DNA of 64,000 nt from Seriola aureovittata (Eukaryota; Chordata; Actinopteri; Carangiformes; Carangidae): positions 16,274,501-16,338,500 of the forward strand of contig NC_079365.1 in the NCBI RefSeq assembly GCF_021018895.1, in the 5' to 3' direction. Every line of letters starts with the position of its first letter. Positions within the stretch are counted from its first letter, which is position 1. The position numbers and the translations under genes were made by a program. Positions 1-21,957 of the stretch are shown here, piece after piece. The notes under the pieces are model-generated. The model did no database searches. It saw only the letters and a list, made by a program, of their open reading frames with translations, and was not told the DNA's origin.

Positions 1-88
1 TTACGGAGCTGGTAAGACAGTAACCCAAACACACATAAAATCACACAAAGCATTGTCAACAGAAGATAATACCTTTTCTGTTTTCCAG

Positions 89-2297
89 GTGGTGTACCAG
101 GGCAAGGATGACCAAGTGACTGTGGTGGCAGCTGGAGTAACTTTGCATGAGGCCCTGGCTGCAGCTGAACATTTAAAGAAAGGTACAGAACAGTAAAATA
201 ACCATTTTGAAAATAGTACAATATATGCTTTAATTAATTCTACCACTGGTCACTTTAATGAGAGCTATTAATAACACTTGATGATTCAGTCTCACCAGCT
301 GTAGCACTAGGCATTACGAGTGCTTTCAAAATCTATCCTTTTTAGGATTTTATTATTTTACCCTGAGCTTTCATCCATTAGGGCTTAATCTTAAATGTTA
401 ATCTGGCTTTCTCATGCATAGGCAATGTTTGCTCATATGCTCATATGTTCTATTCCTCCGAAAAATGAATTGATTTTCCAGAGAGGATCTCAGTCAGGGT
501 CATTGACCCCTTCACAATCAAACCACTGGATGTCAAAACCATCATTGATCACACACGTGCCACCAGGGGACGAATCCTCACTGTGGAGGACCACTACTAT
601 GAAGGTATGTTTAGATAAAGGTTGTTCATAGCTTTCAGCTTCTGCATATTGTATGACCACTACCAACCTAGCAGCAACAAGCTTCTCAGCATAATGCAGC
701 TGCAGCCCTGTCATTGGTCCATATCCTCGGATGTGCTGTGGTGGCATGTTTTCATTGGTGCAGCAACGGAGACGCGATGTGGTGGCATTTGCTTATTGGC
801 TGAGCGGGAGGATGACTGTTGTGTGCCCTCATTGCAGGCAAGGTATTGGTATTGTGGTGCATTTTGTAAGTGTGAGAGCCAGAGAGGCAGAGTGCTGTCA
901 GATTTCCTTAACTGAGCATGTGCCCATGGGGCTCACTGTGACCTAGATAGCACAGACAGCCATGCCCTGTGCCTGTTAAGAGAGTGGGGATGGGTGATGG
1001 TATGGACTTGACTGGACAAAGGATATTTGGCAACTGTATTCAGTTTGATGTTGACCTCATTCATTTTACATCTGGACTAAGAAGGAATGTGGTACAGTGG
1101 TCAAATGGATATGTTCTGTAATGTTTTCTTGTCTTCTGTATTCTGTACTTATCAGTGGTGAACAATAAGTGTTAGAGCTGGGCCTTCAACTCAACCCTGA
1201 CCCCCTTGAATCTCTGCTCTCTTGACTACTCACATGTATATTGGCCAATAATTTTGTTGTTATTGCTGTTTTCTTACATGAAGCTCAAACGGGGGGAGCA
1301 AAAAAATACAACTGAGGGGCTAAGGTGTCTTTAAACCCACCTAGTTGCTAGTGACCAGTTTAAAGCTTGTGCAAAACAGCATAGTAACATGCATAAAGAT
1401 AAAAATGCTTAAACTTATGTCAATATTTACAAGCTACACATCCTTTGCTCTGATATATTCTCCACACTTCAACTGTTCAGATCATGTTACAAATTTACTA
1501 GGATGCTAAACCCGCAAGACAGCGAAATGGTGGAAACTCCTTACCTTTGAAACAATCGTGGACACTGATTGTTTGTCTATTACTCTATTATTTATATTCC
1601 TTTAGTCCATAAGGGTCCACAAGGGTTTTTTCATGAAACCATTCCACGTTGTGAATATCGTCATGTGCAGTCCATTTCAGACAGTCGGCAACTTGATCTT
1701 CTTCACTTCCTCCAACATGAAAACATTTTTTTTTTTTTTTCAAGTTCCGGGTTGAGTTTTCACCCCGGGAGGATTGAGTGAAGCCAGCGAGCACACCTAT
1801 TCGAGGAGCTGACGACCATTTCTCTTTTTTCTTTTTTCTTTTTTTTTGGTCCCACCCACTATAAATTAAAATGAGATCGGTTAATTCACCTGCCACTTCC
1901 TAAACAAACATACACAGCGGTGGGGGCTTCAGGTCTTCTGTCCAGGTTATGAAATCCTAACCAATGAGTCAGGCAGCCAACCCTCTCTAAAGAAAAAAAT
2001 ATTTTCATTATTATAAGAGAGTAACCCTTTCATTTCTGAATCAAATTTGATGTAAAATGAGGCTAAAATTAAAATGATCTGTCTCATGCGATAAATTGTT
2101 ATTCCACAGGTGGCCTCGGGGAGGCAGTGTGCTCAGCAATGGTCAATGAGTCAGGCTTCAATCTGCATCGTCTGGCCGTGTCCCATGTCCCCCGCAGTGG
2201 CAAACCTCACGAGCTGCTCAAGATCTATGGCATCGATCGTGACGCCATCGCCCAGGCCGTCCGCAAGATGCTCAGCAGCTCTACCAACGCCAAGTAA
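89..2297 (+). CDS. tkt: Transketolase, C-terminal part (last three coding exons; gene starts before the window)
   Basis: Transketolase is the thiamine-diphosphate enzyme of the non-oxidative pentose phosphate pathway and moves two-carbon ketol units between sugar phosphates in the cytosol. Three exons, 89-182, 482-604 and 2110-2297, join in phase with GT-AG borders to give 134 residues and a TAA stop. The peptide is the C-terminal transketolase domain, with the stretches [49 protein letters not shown] and [14 protein letters not shown]. The ending SSSTNAK is typical of vertebrate TKT. The thiamine-binding and pyrimidine domains lie upstream of the window. Whether this is the tkta or tktb copy of teleosts cannot be decided from this fragment. 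The family call is very safe. Confidence 0.95.
605..2109 (+). other. tkt intron, about 1.5 kb
   Basis: AT-rich intron between the last two tkt exons. It holds a short polypyrimidine/poly-T stretch near 1727-1740 and 1820-1850. I see no gene, RNA structure or recognisable repeat family here; the small open frames read through it do not resemble known proteins. Confidence 0.6.
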
Positions 2298-3573
2298 CTT
2301 TCTCCCTGCCTCACCCACCTATCTGATCACACCCCTGCAGATTTAGATGAACAGTCAAGTATGATTTTTGATTCACATGAAACCCAGCTCTTTAAATTCC
2401 TTCACTGTGAATGCCCCTAAGTGTGTATTAAAGTAATGTGATTTTGTGCTGTACACTTTGAAGTAGAGTTCCACTTTACCTTTCTTTCATGCATCCATCA
2501 CATCACACAGATATAGACAGACACACAAATACAAACACACAAATACTTGTAATCTCAGCATTGTCATGGATCAAGTTAGAAAATGTGGTCATAATTGACT
2601 CACCATGCAAAACAATACATAGGCCTTCATGTGTGTGTTTTTTTTAAATTCCCTTTGATTAACTTCATTCAACTGGAAATGTTTTTATATTGTTCTGATG
2701 TAGCTCTTAATATTGGGTGGGGCATAGTTTTAAAGCAGGTGTTTATCATGACAACGGTACGGTGTGAGAAAGAATCTACCCAAGTTTTTGTTCGTAGAAG
2801 GTAGAAAAAAAATCAAACAAATGTAGTTAGGTCATAAAGAGTAGTCACACAAAACCACAATTCACATCTTCAGACAGTTTCAACTTTCGTGGTTTCAAAG
2901 ATTATATCATTTCTCTTCAGCACTTTCTTTTGTTATTGACTAAAGTTACAATAAAGCTACACACCTCAGTGTTCATTTGTGCTAGCTGTACATCTGGACC
3001 ATGCCAGCAGTATGACAGTAATCATTGTGTGGTCAGTGACATCATCTCTTTTACATAAGGTGGGGGGGTTAAAAGTCCCTCCAGTGCTGATGTAGAATAT
3101 GGGTGGCTGTGACTATGAAGGCAGAGTTACATCTGACTTGTGAACCCAAGATCAAACACTTTCTTTGTTACTTGAAATTTTGTATGTACCTTTCATGTAA
3201 TAAAGCCCTCTGCATTTGACTTTGAGCATTCACAGTAGTTTGTTCCTTTTCCCTGAATTTATGTCGATGTGTGTAGTTCAAACAGTGCACAGTGTATATG
3301 CAGGAATCTGTACTTGAACTTTTAATTGAAACATTGTCTAGTTAAGTGATACAAAACCATCATGATTGACAACATATAATGTTTTAATACACTGTTGCCC
3401 ATAAAGTTGGAATAATTTTGTTTTCAGACACAATCCTCTGTTTATTCCTATTTAAATGCGTCAGTAATCACTTTTGACCAGGTGCAATGATTACATTATG
3501 TGTCCCAATTACGCAGGTGAGATGAAATAAATCACATTGTCACAATCATTTCATGGAGAAAGGTAAAAAATAT
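2298..3573. other. tkt 3' UTR and convergent intergenic gap
   Basis: After the tkt stop there is about 0.9 kb of AT-rich non-coding sequence ending at an AATAAA signal at 3199-3204, the likely tkt polyadenylation signal. The next gene runs on the opposite strand, and its own signal (AATAAA read on the minus strand) is at 3574-3579. The two transcripts are therefore tail to tail with only about 350 bases between their ends. No further gene is seen. Confidence 0.6.
3199..3204 (+). terminator. Polyadenylation signal AATAAA, tkt
   Basis: Canonical hexamer about 0.9 kb after the tkt stop codon, with a T-rich stretch after it; the first good candidate for the transcript end. Confidence 0.55.
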
Positions 3574-3579
3574 TTTATT
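3574..3579 (-). terminator. Polyadenylation signal AATAAA, minus-strand membrane gene
   Basis: Plus-strand TTTATT reads AATAAA on the minus strand, about 330 bases past the stop codon of the four-pass membrane gene at 3909-5431. Confidence 0.5.
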
Positions 3580-3908
3580 CAAACTTTATGAGCAACAGTG
3601 TATAACCGAGTTCTTTGGTAGGGAAGTGGAGTACAGGTCTGTATTATTTGTTTCATAAATTATTTCTTTGCTGTATATCCCTGAGCTCACTAATACATTT
3701 TCTTTATAAACTAGAAGTTGAGCAACCAAATTTCTGATCATAAAAGACTCACACAGGCTTAAATAGTAAAATATATGACTTCCTGGTAGAAATCAGCTTC
3801 TCTGAGTCTAAAGTTCATCGAATCTCTGCTCTTTGACTTTGGAAATACCGCAGGATCACTTCTTGTAACTTCATCATCTGTGGTTGTAAATTCCTTTTAC
3901 CACAAACG

Positions 3909-5431
3909 TTACTTTCTCCTTCTCAGCTTCCTGTCCAAAAGAGACAAATAACACTTTTAGATCTTACAAATACCATTACTTTGACTTCCTATAGCAACTG
4001 CTCCCATAGGAACAAAAAGCAAAATTATCATAACCTTTATCAGCCTACCTACCTTAGAGAGTAGTATTTCCGTATTCCTCCGCTAAGAGCAAACACTATG
4101 ACTCCACATCCATAAGACAGTGTGTAGACTGGAAAAAAGCATAATATTTAACCACAAAATAGTACTTTCCCAAGGCTTTTGCATATGTCATATGCTGTAA
4201 AATCACGTGGCTTTACCGTGATACGAGTTGAGGTTCAGAACAGCCACAAAAAGGGCAAAACAAAATCCCCAGAAAACATCTATAGAGAGTTAGAAGGTAT
4301 TGTTAGTTTTAATGAAGAATAGGTCTGAATATGGTACTGATTTATAATTTAATGATTTTATCATAGAGTATGAATCAATGGAAACTATTGCTTAACAGCT
4401 TTAGATTTACTCACAGATTGATTATTTTTATGGAAAATTACTAAATATAATTTTAAAAATGAATTGTAACACCATTTACAGATTAGAAGATAATGAAAAA
4501 CTAATAATTCCAAATAATGAAAATATTCTAATTACATTTGTTAGTTGCAAATACATATTTTGTTGGTTATATTAATCTGTTTTGAATTCAAAATAGACCA
4601 CTGGAACGAACCGTAACCATTTTCAAGTGTATAAAGTACCTCCTGTTGCAAAGGGACGGCCTTTACATCTCTTGGTATGAGCTGGCAGGTCTGACAGAAA
4701 CCAAAAATGAACAGTGAGACTGTCATTGTTGAACAAAAAAAAGATTAGGGTTCATCTAAAATACCCTGTTTAACATTTGGAAAAAGGAACACCTGGTTAA
4801 AAAAATGATATCTTACCAGATATTATGCCCGCAATCTCAAACACTACGGTGCAAAACACACCAAGAACTGATGGAATCACCAGTGCTGGAAATGCAACAC
4901 GAATATGCTTAAACAATTAAAGTCCATGTTATAAACTTAAAACATATAGGTTTGTTGATAAATTAGATTATTGGAAATGCACATTCTCCCAGCAAAGTGT
5001 AAATTAATTTGAGTAACTATTTAAGGACCTGTATGTCTACTTACAACGAAAGGGCCTATAGAGGGCTGCTCCACATCCCAAACCAAAGCAGATTGCATAA
5101 AAATGGTAATATTTGTCTGAAATTGTTCAAAAGAATGGATTAAGAATAAGATATATCTTTTAAACAAAGGTGAATTTATTTTAGGACATTGAATGCCACC
5201 ACCCTCAACTACTGAAGACTTACAGTGACGGTAAAAGTCATAAATGTCGTCCCTTCCATATTCCTGCAAAAGAAACACTATCATGATTTCCTGGTAGAGA
5301 GGCGTCAGCACACAGAGTTTGATGGATAAACACAAAGAATGAGGGAAAGACAGTAGCATATAGAGAATTTAAAATATCACAATATAGTAATTAGATATAT
5401 ATATAGAGAGAGTAAGAGAATGGTTTACCAT
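3909..5431 (-). CDS. Unrecognised small multi-pass membrane protein, 131 aa, eight coding exons
   Basis: I do not recognise the family. On the minus strand, coding exons 5429-5431, 5224-5263, 5045-5116, 4817-4885, 4640-4690, 4217-4279, 4053-4128 and 3909-3930 all have GT/AG borders. They join without a phase error into 131 codons plus TAA. The start ATG is the last three bases of its exon, and an in-frame TAG lies upstream. The peptide begins MEYGRDDIYDFYRHY. It has hydrophobic runs at about residues 20-37, 39-61, 80-97 and 100-115, a Cys/Lys/Arg loop at 62-78 (PAHTKRCKGRP), and a basic tail ending KLRRRK. It is probably a three- to four-pass membrane protein with a cytosolic basic tail; the location is an inference. 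It lies between tkt (tail to tail) and bicd2 (head to head). Seven consistent splice junctions make a real gene much more likely than chance. I assign no function. Confidence 0.75.
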
Positions 5432-5936
5432 TACCACAGATGAAGGACCGTGAGACTCAGAGATAAAGTTCAGCTGCAGGCAAATTCTCTAGGCAGGTGT
5501 AGTATCAACAAGATATTCAGACATCAAGTAGACAACTTCCTGAACCTGGTCAAACCACTCTGCCAAGCTGTCTGCAGTGCATAAAAAGAAGGGAAGTCCC
5601 AGCTAAGAATGTTTTGCTTTCACATTCATATGCACTGCTTTTTTTTACACAGTCCGTCTTGAGGTCTAAGTGGGTGAGGCTCCAAGACAACAGGAAACCT
5701 TAGAGACCTTTCAGCATTCATAACAGTTTCAAAATCAACAGTTTTGTTTGGTATTTGGCATTAGAACAGTTATGACTGTAAAGTTCAGTAAACCGAGAAA
5801 AGAACACGTTAATACCTTTTTTCCTTTTAAATAGATGTCTAGCCGCAGCCCATATTTTTAAAAAACTTTCAGTCACTTTGGTAATGAGAGCAGTTATGGT
5901 GTTGGTAAAGCCACATTTATATCTGAATCACAAATA

Positions 5937-6075
5937 GAGCTGAAACAATTAACAAATTCAAAGTTTAGTCTAGTGACAGAAAATTTTCAGCAGCAAGTTT
6001 TATAATCGATTAATTTTGTCAGTTGTGATATTAAACAAATAAAAGCCAAATATTTTCTTATTTTTTTGTACTTTT
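5937..6075. repeat. Dispersed teleost repeat, copy 1
   Basis: The segment has the pattern GCTGAAACAATTAAC ... GACAGAAAATTTTCAGCAGCAAG ... ATAATCGATTAATT, which I know from an abundant non-autonomous teleost repeat. Related segments occur in the opposite orientation at about 8725-8984, 26865-27050 and 61495-61665. The boundaries are approximate and this copy is diverged. Confidence 0.45.
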
Positions 6076-6249
6076 CTGTCTTTCTGTTTTATATAATTTT
6101 AAATTGAATGTCTTTGGGTTTGGGGCTTTAAATTGGCAGCCAGTCATTGCTTTAGTATCTCCTTAGTTGTTATAGTTGTAATTTTATCATAGAATCTCTA
6201 GATGGCAGTATTGTGATGACGTCTTCAGTAAATTGCTGGTCCCTGCCCG

Positions 6250-6266
6250 CGCAATGCATTCTGGTA
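6250..6266 (-). promoter_or_regulatory. ZNF143/SBF-like site
   Basis: Read on the minus strand this is TACCAGAATGCATTGCG, close to the ZNF143 (SPH/SBS) consensus built around CCCAGAATGCATTGYG. Such sites are common in bidirectional and snRNA promoters. It lies between two divergent genes, so it fits a shared promoter role. The assignment is by motif only. Confidence 0.45.
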
Positions 6267-6464
6267 CCTGAAGTCAATAAGGCGCTGAAGTACGTACAGA
6301 CTGGAAAGAGGTTGCGTCAAACTTGAGCTGAAATAATTGCTACACTTGAACTCAGGGTATGTACGTTACAGGGCGATATTTACAGTTTGGGAAAAGACCG
6401 GACGTAGTGGAAGAATATAATAGAATTTATTATAATCTTTCGCATCAGGATCCACACTCCATCT

Positions 6465-6602
6465 CAGAAGGTGGCGGTAATGCACCTAAAAGATGTTTCC
6501 ACCCGCCAAAACACAACATCAACAGCAGCAGCAACAGATGCAGCAGCAGCAGAAGAAGAAGAAGGAGAAGAAGGAGAAGAAGAAGGTTTTTTTTTTTTTT
6601 TT
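6465..6602 (+). repeat. Retroposon-like segment ending in CAG/AAG tract and T-run
   Basis: The segment begins with GAAGGTGGCGGTAATGCACC and runs through a CACCCGCC box into an imperfect (CAG)n then (AAG)n tract (about 6518-6585), followed by 16 Ts. A GGTGGCGGTAATGCACC box followed by an AAG-rich simple tail is a recurring 3' end in fish retroposed repeats as I remember them. The family is not identified. Confidence 0.4.
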
Positions 6603-6867
6603 CCAATCGATGATCTCAACTGAAGTTTCTTCTGTCAGCTTCATGAGGAGGCTAAAGAAAGTCCTCGAGAATGATAAACGTGTCCTCTAGGCTGAGCTTT
6701 GTCGAAGACTGCAACGGAAAAAGACAAAGAGAACCAAACGCCTTTTAAGTCTCAACAATGCGGTTCAAACAAAGACGGCAGTGATTTGTGGTGTCGGTGG
6801 TTTTCTCCGCTGCTCCTGTTAGCCAGGGCTGGGTCCCGTTACAGTTCTGAGTCGGCGGCTCGCCAAG

Positions 6868-16777
<9,910 letters not shown>

Positions 16778-18134
16778 ATCTATCTGCCAGGTGGCCTTAA
16801 GGAGGTCTGTCACAGTGTCTGTGAGAGTCTGTGCTCCTGGGTTCTTCACTCTCTAATCATGGTCCAAATCATGTCATTGCTTACACAAGAAAATGTCCAA
16901 CAGTATTTGACAAGCGCCTTTTTATTTTTTAGAGTGCCAAAAAACAAAAATCTCTTAAGGTTCTGTCAAACCAGTGTGACTGCAGAAAGTATGAGTCATC
17001 ACATCAGCTGGACACTGCAGTCCTTCAGTCTTCCAACAATGTACACCACTATTATTACTGAACCAGAGGAAAACTCAAGATGAGTGTTTTGCTGATTACT
17101 CATTGCCTGTGTTACCCTGACTGAGCACTTTTTTTATTCGCTCTTAGTTGATTCCTCTTTCTGTTTTAAAGTCATACTAATTGTTTCAAGTTATATACAA
17201 TGTTTTACTGTGTGTGCACGCCAGGTTCTTGATGACATTTTCAAGTGATTCAGCATATTTTTATCCCTATTTGTTTGAACAAAACCAGAGATTATGTGGT
17301 AATTATTTTTAAAGCAGTACTTTCAACAAACTGGTTGAAATCAAACAAGAGACAAATAAGCTTTTCTACCATAGTTGTTTTCCTTTTGGCCTTAGATTAA
17401 GTGGTGCCTTTCTGATTTTTGATAACCATGTCTCCTGTTTAGCTCATTAAAACATAAAACAATACTTTTTTTTTTCAATGTATTCAATTTATATGATCCT
17501 GCAGATACGGAGCTTCAAGTTCAGGGTCTTAACTAAATTTTGTATGACTGAGTTCCTCCTCTGTGGACATGGCAGAGCTGTTACAAATTTCTGTATGCTT
17601 ATTATGACTGAGGAAGAGTATTAATGCAAACCTTATTTAAAGATTTCTAAGTTAAGGTCAGATGTTAATAGTATTCATAAACTTTATTCATGAAGGAGAG
17701 TCTGTAATGTAATTGTTTTAATACAATTTTTTGTAAACTGTTTGAAAATCCATTGTCTGCAAACAATAAGCCCACAGTGCCATTTTGTGTCGTGTATACA
17801 AGTGCAATTTGCAAACATGGCAAAAAATGTTGATGCGTTGTAAAAAAAAATATTTTACACATTGTCGCTCACATTCTTGGTCCTAATTGATTTTTATATG
17901 TTTTTACTATAACTGCAATTATATTTATTTGACACTGCTCAGACTACAGGATGTCACCATCCTTTTCGTTTCATAAGGGAGTTTGAGTGGAGGTGGCTGC
18001 TCAGAATTTCAAGAAGACTAAACTGTGGTAAGACGCTCAGAATTCATAACTGTTGGCTACTGTCTTTGCTTCCAGTTGTGGCTGGCGAGGAAATAAATCT
18101 AACTTTCACAATTCTGAGGTCTTTGTCCTTTTTC

Positions 18135-18140
18135 AATAAA
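18135..18140 (+). terminator. Polyadenylation signal AATAAA, bicd2
   Basis: Second of two closely spaced AATAAA hexamers (the other at 18092-18097), about 1.36 kb after the TAA at 16775-16777. Confidence 0.5.
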
Positions 18141-18842
18141 ACATAAGTTGGCTACAGTAGGTCTCACAATAAAGGTTACTTCTTTCTTTGTTGGAGAATT
18201 AAAGACAGCAAAATTTTTTGAGATATACAGACGTAACACACACAAACTTATTCTATTTTACTTGTCACTATTGGGTACAATATTTATGATTCCATGGGGT
18301 GAGTACTGGATATATTGGCAATTCTTTTCACTGTGTATATTCTTTTTACCCCTTAAACTTACAGATCATTAAGTGGCAAAATACATAGTGTATTATTGTG
18401 TATACAAACAATACAAATTATATAACATTTTAAATAGGTAATACAATAAATATTGACCTCATACCTACCAATAACAGTAACAGTATACAATAGGTAGAAG
18501 AAATATTCAGTTCATTTTACAGTAATACACACCTTTTGTTGTTCAATCTTAAAGACTACATGGATAAATTAAATTCTGTTAGAAGGTATTGTTATTGGAG
18601 GATGATTAAAGTGAACATGTGAAATATTCCCATTTAAATACTGAGATTTACAATAAAAGTTGTACATTAGGAAATGAGGTATAATCTCCTAATCTCTAAA
18701 ATAAACTTCAGTATACCACAAAATTTAACACAAGTTGACAAGGATAAATCATAAAATAAAAACTTAAAAAACATAACTGTCACTGCCTAGCTTAGATTTG
18801 TTCCATTCATTTCTCTTTCCGGTGAAAACTAAAAAGGAAGAG

Positions 18843-18868
18843 TTTTTTTTTTTTTTTTTTTTTTTTTT
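18843..18868. repeat. T26 homopolymer next to the card19 promoter
   Basis: Uninterrupted run of 26 Ts about 75 bases before the card19 start codon. Such a rigid tract is expected to exclude nucleosomes next to a promoter; that role is an inference. Confidence 0.9.
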
Positions 18869-18898
18869 GCAAAACGTCGACGTAAGGCGCGGCTGAAG

Positions 18899-18906
18899 TG
18901 ACGTCA
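18899..18906. promoter_or_regulatory. Palindromic CRE (TGACGTCA), card19 promoter
   Basis: A perfect CREB/ATF site 39 bases before the card19 ATG, inside a short CpG-bearing stretch (GACGTAAGGCGCGG). A CRE this close to a start codon is typical of a TATA-less housekeeping promoter. Confidence 0.6.
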
Positions 18907-18944
18907 GAGGGCGTGTCCAAACAAAGGACAGAAGGGACTCCACA

Positions 18945-21218
18945 ATGGGAGGTTCGTGTCTTTACTTAAACTAACTTACTAGAGAAACGCTCACTTTACC
19001 ACTTATTTAGACTTCTGTTTCGCTTTAATATCTTCTCAATGGGTCCAAAACACGAACAGTAGCATAAGTACTAACGACATGAACGACTTGTCTCGCTTTA
19101 CCAGTGACAATGTAACGCCTCACTCCAAGTCCTGTTGACGTTTCTGAAAAGTTTTTCCAAGAACATATTTGACCGGAGACAGATGCTTACTTTTCACTTC
19201 TCTGTCTACATACAAGTTAAATGACAATGAAGTGTTGTGTCGAGACATTACCAAACCATGTCCACATAGCTACTCCTCTCCTGCCACACTTGCGAGAAAA
19301 GACACTTAGAATGTCAAACTACCTCTCAGAAGCCTATAACCTCAAGTGAAAAGGCTAGCTTATTATCAAAAAGTGTAGAGGGGAACAAGGGTCTTGATGA
19401 AGTATTAACTTCTTTTTCTAATTCCTTCTGATAACACGCACAGACAGTTTTCATGAGCAGCTGGTAGAAGACAGCGCCTTCCTCAAAGCTGAGCAGAGAC
19501 TGGACACAGAGTTGGTGGACAAACTCATCCTGCAGCTCAACAGAATCTACCCGCAGATTCTCTCGGACAAGGAGGCCACCAAAGTAAGTCCTCATATACA
19601 ATGTGCGTCACTGCCATGGTGGCATGTTGGCAGTGGTGCTGTCACAAATAGAAGATGCATCACAGTGTAAAATTATTCTATTGTCAATAATAGTTTCACA
19701 CTAAAAATGTACGTCTATGTTTTATTTAAAAAAGGTTATTTATTATTATTTATTAATAGTAAAGGTATTCATCACACAGCAGAATGACCACTGTCAATGT
19801 AATTATCTTTACTGGAGTATTAACTTGCAAGCAGCAATTAAAACTGTAGCTATATATGTGTTGTAGTTTGTAAACTCATGGTAGGTTTGGTAGATCTTTA
19901 TAGAATCTTGATTTGAAAAGTAATTAGTAGCCTAATTGTAGCTGTGCGATACATGTAATGGAGTAAGAAAGACATTATTTCCTCCTGAAATTAGGTCAAA
20001 GAATGGTACTTAAATTTTTTATATATTTAAAATTGTACTTGCATGTTTAAAATGGTACTTACTTTTATGACTGAAGTAAATGTTATATCACTACATGTAA
20101 AATTATTCTAATTCTTCTCAAGCACCTGACAGGCATCGTAGATTCAGATCCATGGTCGTTTCGAACAGTCACTGTGGTTAAAAACTGTATCAAGGAAATT
20201 ATGTCTTAGAGGCACTAATTACATAACAACACTTTACTGTAAATAAATGAAATAATTTTCCATAATCTTTTGCTCTGAGCTGGGCAATCCACCCAGAGTA
20301 TCTGGATACAAGCTCCAGTGTCAGTAAGCACCCTAGGAATAATTACAGTTTTGGGATCAAAAATAGCCTCTTATAATCCCTGTTGTTGTTATCCAGTTCC
20401 GAAACTTGGATGTGCCCACTAGTGTTCGACTGGGTGAGCTCCTGACAAATCTGCAGGGCAAAGGCGAAGAAGCATGCAAGGAGTTTTACAGGGCTCTCCA
20501 CTTGCATGTAGAGGAGGTATACTACAGTTTGCCCACTCGGCTCCGCCTGAGAGGTTAGTCCTTATCATTATTTAGATATTATAGAATGGATTATACGTAT
20601 TTAGTTGTGTATACTAGTGTACTCTACTTTTTATTTGCACACCAAAAGTAACCTGTTCTGCTTCCAGATGCCTTGGATCCACTTGCATCTCCACATGTCT
20701 ACCGACAGCGACATGTTATGAATGACAGAGGTACGTTGTGAAAGGAAAAGATGTCACTGTGTCACCAATGTAAACATTCAAACTGTTTTACTATTCAAAA
20801 AAAATCTGAAACTGCTAAATGTCCACCAGAAGATGGGTCAGGTAGTTATTTAACAAGCACACCAGATAACAAATTACTTTGGCATTGTTAACCTCTCTCC
20901 AGGTCCCCTCTTCTTTCTGGGATGTTTCGGCGTTGCTGTAGGGATGGCTATACTCTATTACTACAGTGGTAAGTTGTTTTCCAGTTGTTTAACTGAAAAA
21001 TCACCTGACATTGTAATTGTGGTGATTATATATTGCCAGTGTTATTGGATAGTTAATTTGTAACAGCTGTTAATTTAGTGTTACTAAGACAGTGTCCTTT
21101 TTCTGTAGAAGCTAAAGTGGCGGGAGGCAGTCGGGCCCTCGGGATGGCTGCTCTGGGTCTGAAAAGAAAAGCTCAGGAGGTTCTTGTTTGGTACACGGAA
21201 GAAAGCCTCATGAAATAG
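18945..21218 (+). CDS. card19: Caspase recruitment domain family member 19 (BinCARD)
   Basis: CARD19 is a membrane-anchored CARD protein of mitochondria, reported to interact with BCL10 and to influence innate signalling and cell death. Exons 18945-18951, 19444-19583, 20397-20553, 20668-20730, 20903-20968 and 21109-21218 join in phase to 180 codons, against 183 in human. The CARD fold lies at about residues 3-95. It includes LVDKLILQLNRIYPQIL, which closely matches the human RIILQLNRYYPQIL segment, and CKEFYRALHLHVEEVYYSLP. One membrane segment lies at residues 124-143 (PLFFLGCFGVAVGMAILYYY), followed by a short basic tail ending YTEESLMK. The first exon encodes only Met-Gly plus one base. 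The neighbours bicd2, ninj1 and wnk2 are the same as in human. Confidence 0.93.
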
Positions 21219-21937
21219 GGGGCGATTCCTTCATACCAGGTGCTTCAGCAGTACTGCTCTATAGAATAGCCTACTAGTCATACCAAAGCACAGCACACTA
21301 TCTTCTCAAGGGTTCAATACTAATTTTGTACACAGTTTTATAAATTATTTTGTTACATTTGGCGCTTTGCCCCACTTTACTCTCATGTTTATGTCTATTT
21401 AAATAGGTTAAAGAAATGCATACTCTCGATTTACAAGAAGATTAAACAATGTAGTGTCACAAATGTGGTGTAAAACCATCTTTACACCAAGGTTCAGGTG
21501 GGTAACACCTAAAGTATTTTTTTGCAGTATGCTGAGCTATGTACATTTATTTGTGTAACTGAGAATTATGCTGCCTTATCTGCTCAGTCACCTCTGATAT
21601 CAAGCATATTGAAATAACTTCAGTGTCCATCCCGAATTAATTCAGACTAGAACATCATCGCCATCTTGCGGTCAGAAGAGGAGCTACAGCACCAAACGTA
21701 GCCTGGTTTATATTGGTTTTCTAGAAGAGCCGCCGAAGTTCTGCTGTTCACATTTAGACAAAAAAGAGATTAGTCCCGTGACCAGCCAGATATAATATTG
21801 AGCAGTAGCTACATTGTGATATTTCAGCATGAATGTATTATTAGGTCTTGTATTACATCCATGTATTTCTGTCCAGTTCATAGTTTATAGCTTAGCGATC
21901 ACGTGATTGCTTCAACCAATGATATCCCGCCGTACCA

Positions 21938-21957
21938 GCGCAGTGCATTATAGGTAG
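21938..21957 (-). promoter_or_regulatory. ZNF143/SPH site in the distal sequence element of the U6atac gene
   Basis: On the minus strand this reads CTACCTATAATGCACTGCGC, close to the SPH/SBS consensus ACTACCCATAATGCACTGCG. It lies about 205-225 bases before the RNA start, where snRNA genes carry their distal enhancer. A CCAAT box and a CACGTG palindrome are just upstream. Confidence 0.6.

Larger units (their letters stand above)
5432..6867. other. Head-to-head gap between the membrane gene and bicd2
   Basis: This 1.4 kb region separates the minus-strand membrane gene from bicd2 and should hold both promoters and 5' UTRs. The minus-strand transcript has an acceptor-like TGCCTGCAG just upstream of its ATG exon, so an untranslated first exon further right is likely. 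Visible parts are a copy of a dispersed teleost repeat (about 5937-6075), a ZNF143-like motif (6250-6266), a short retroposon-like segment with a CAG/AAG tail (about 6465-6602), and a more GC-rich stretch before the bicd2 ATG. Confidence 0.5.
16778..18944. other. bicd2 3' UTR and bicd2-card19 intergenic region
   Basis: AT-rich non-coding sequence after the bicd2 stop. AATAAA signals at 18092-18097 and 18135-18140 are the likely ends of the transcript. The remainder to 18842 is AT-rich without recognisable content. A run of 26 Ts at 18843-18868 is followed abruptly by a CpG-containing stretch, which is the card19 promoter. Confidence 0.55.
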
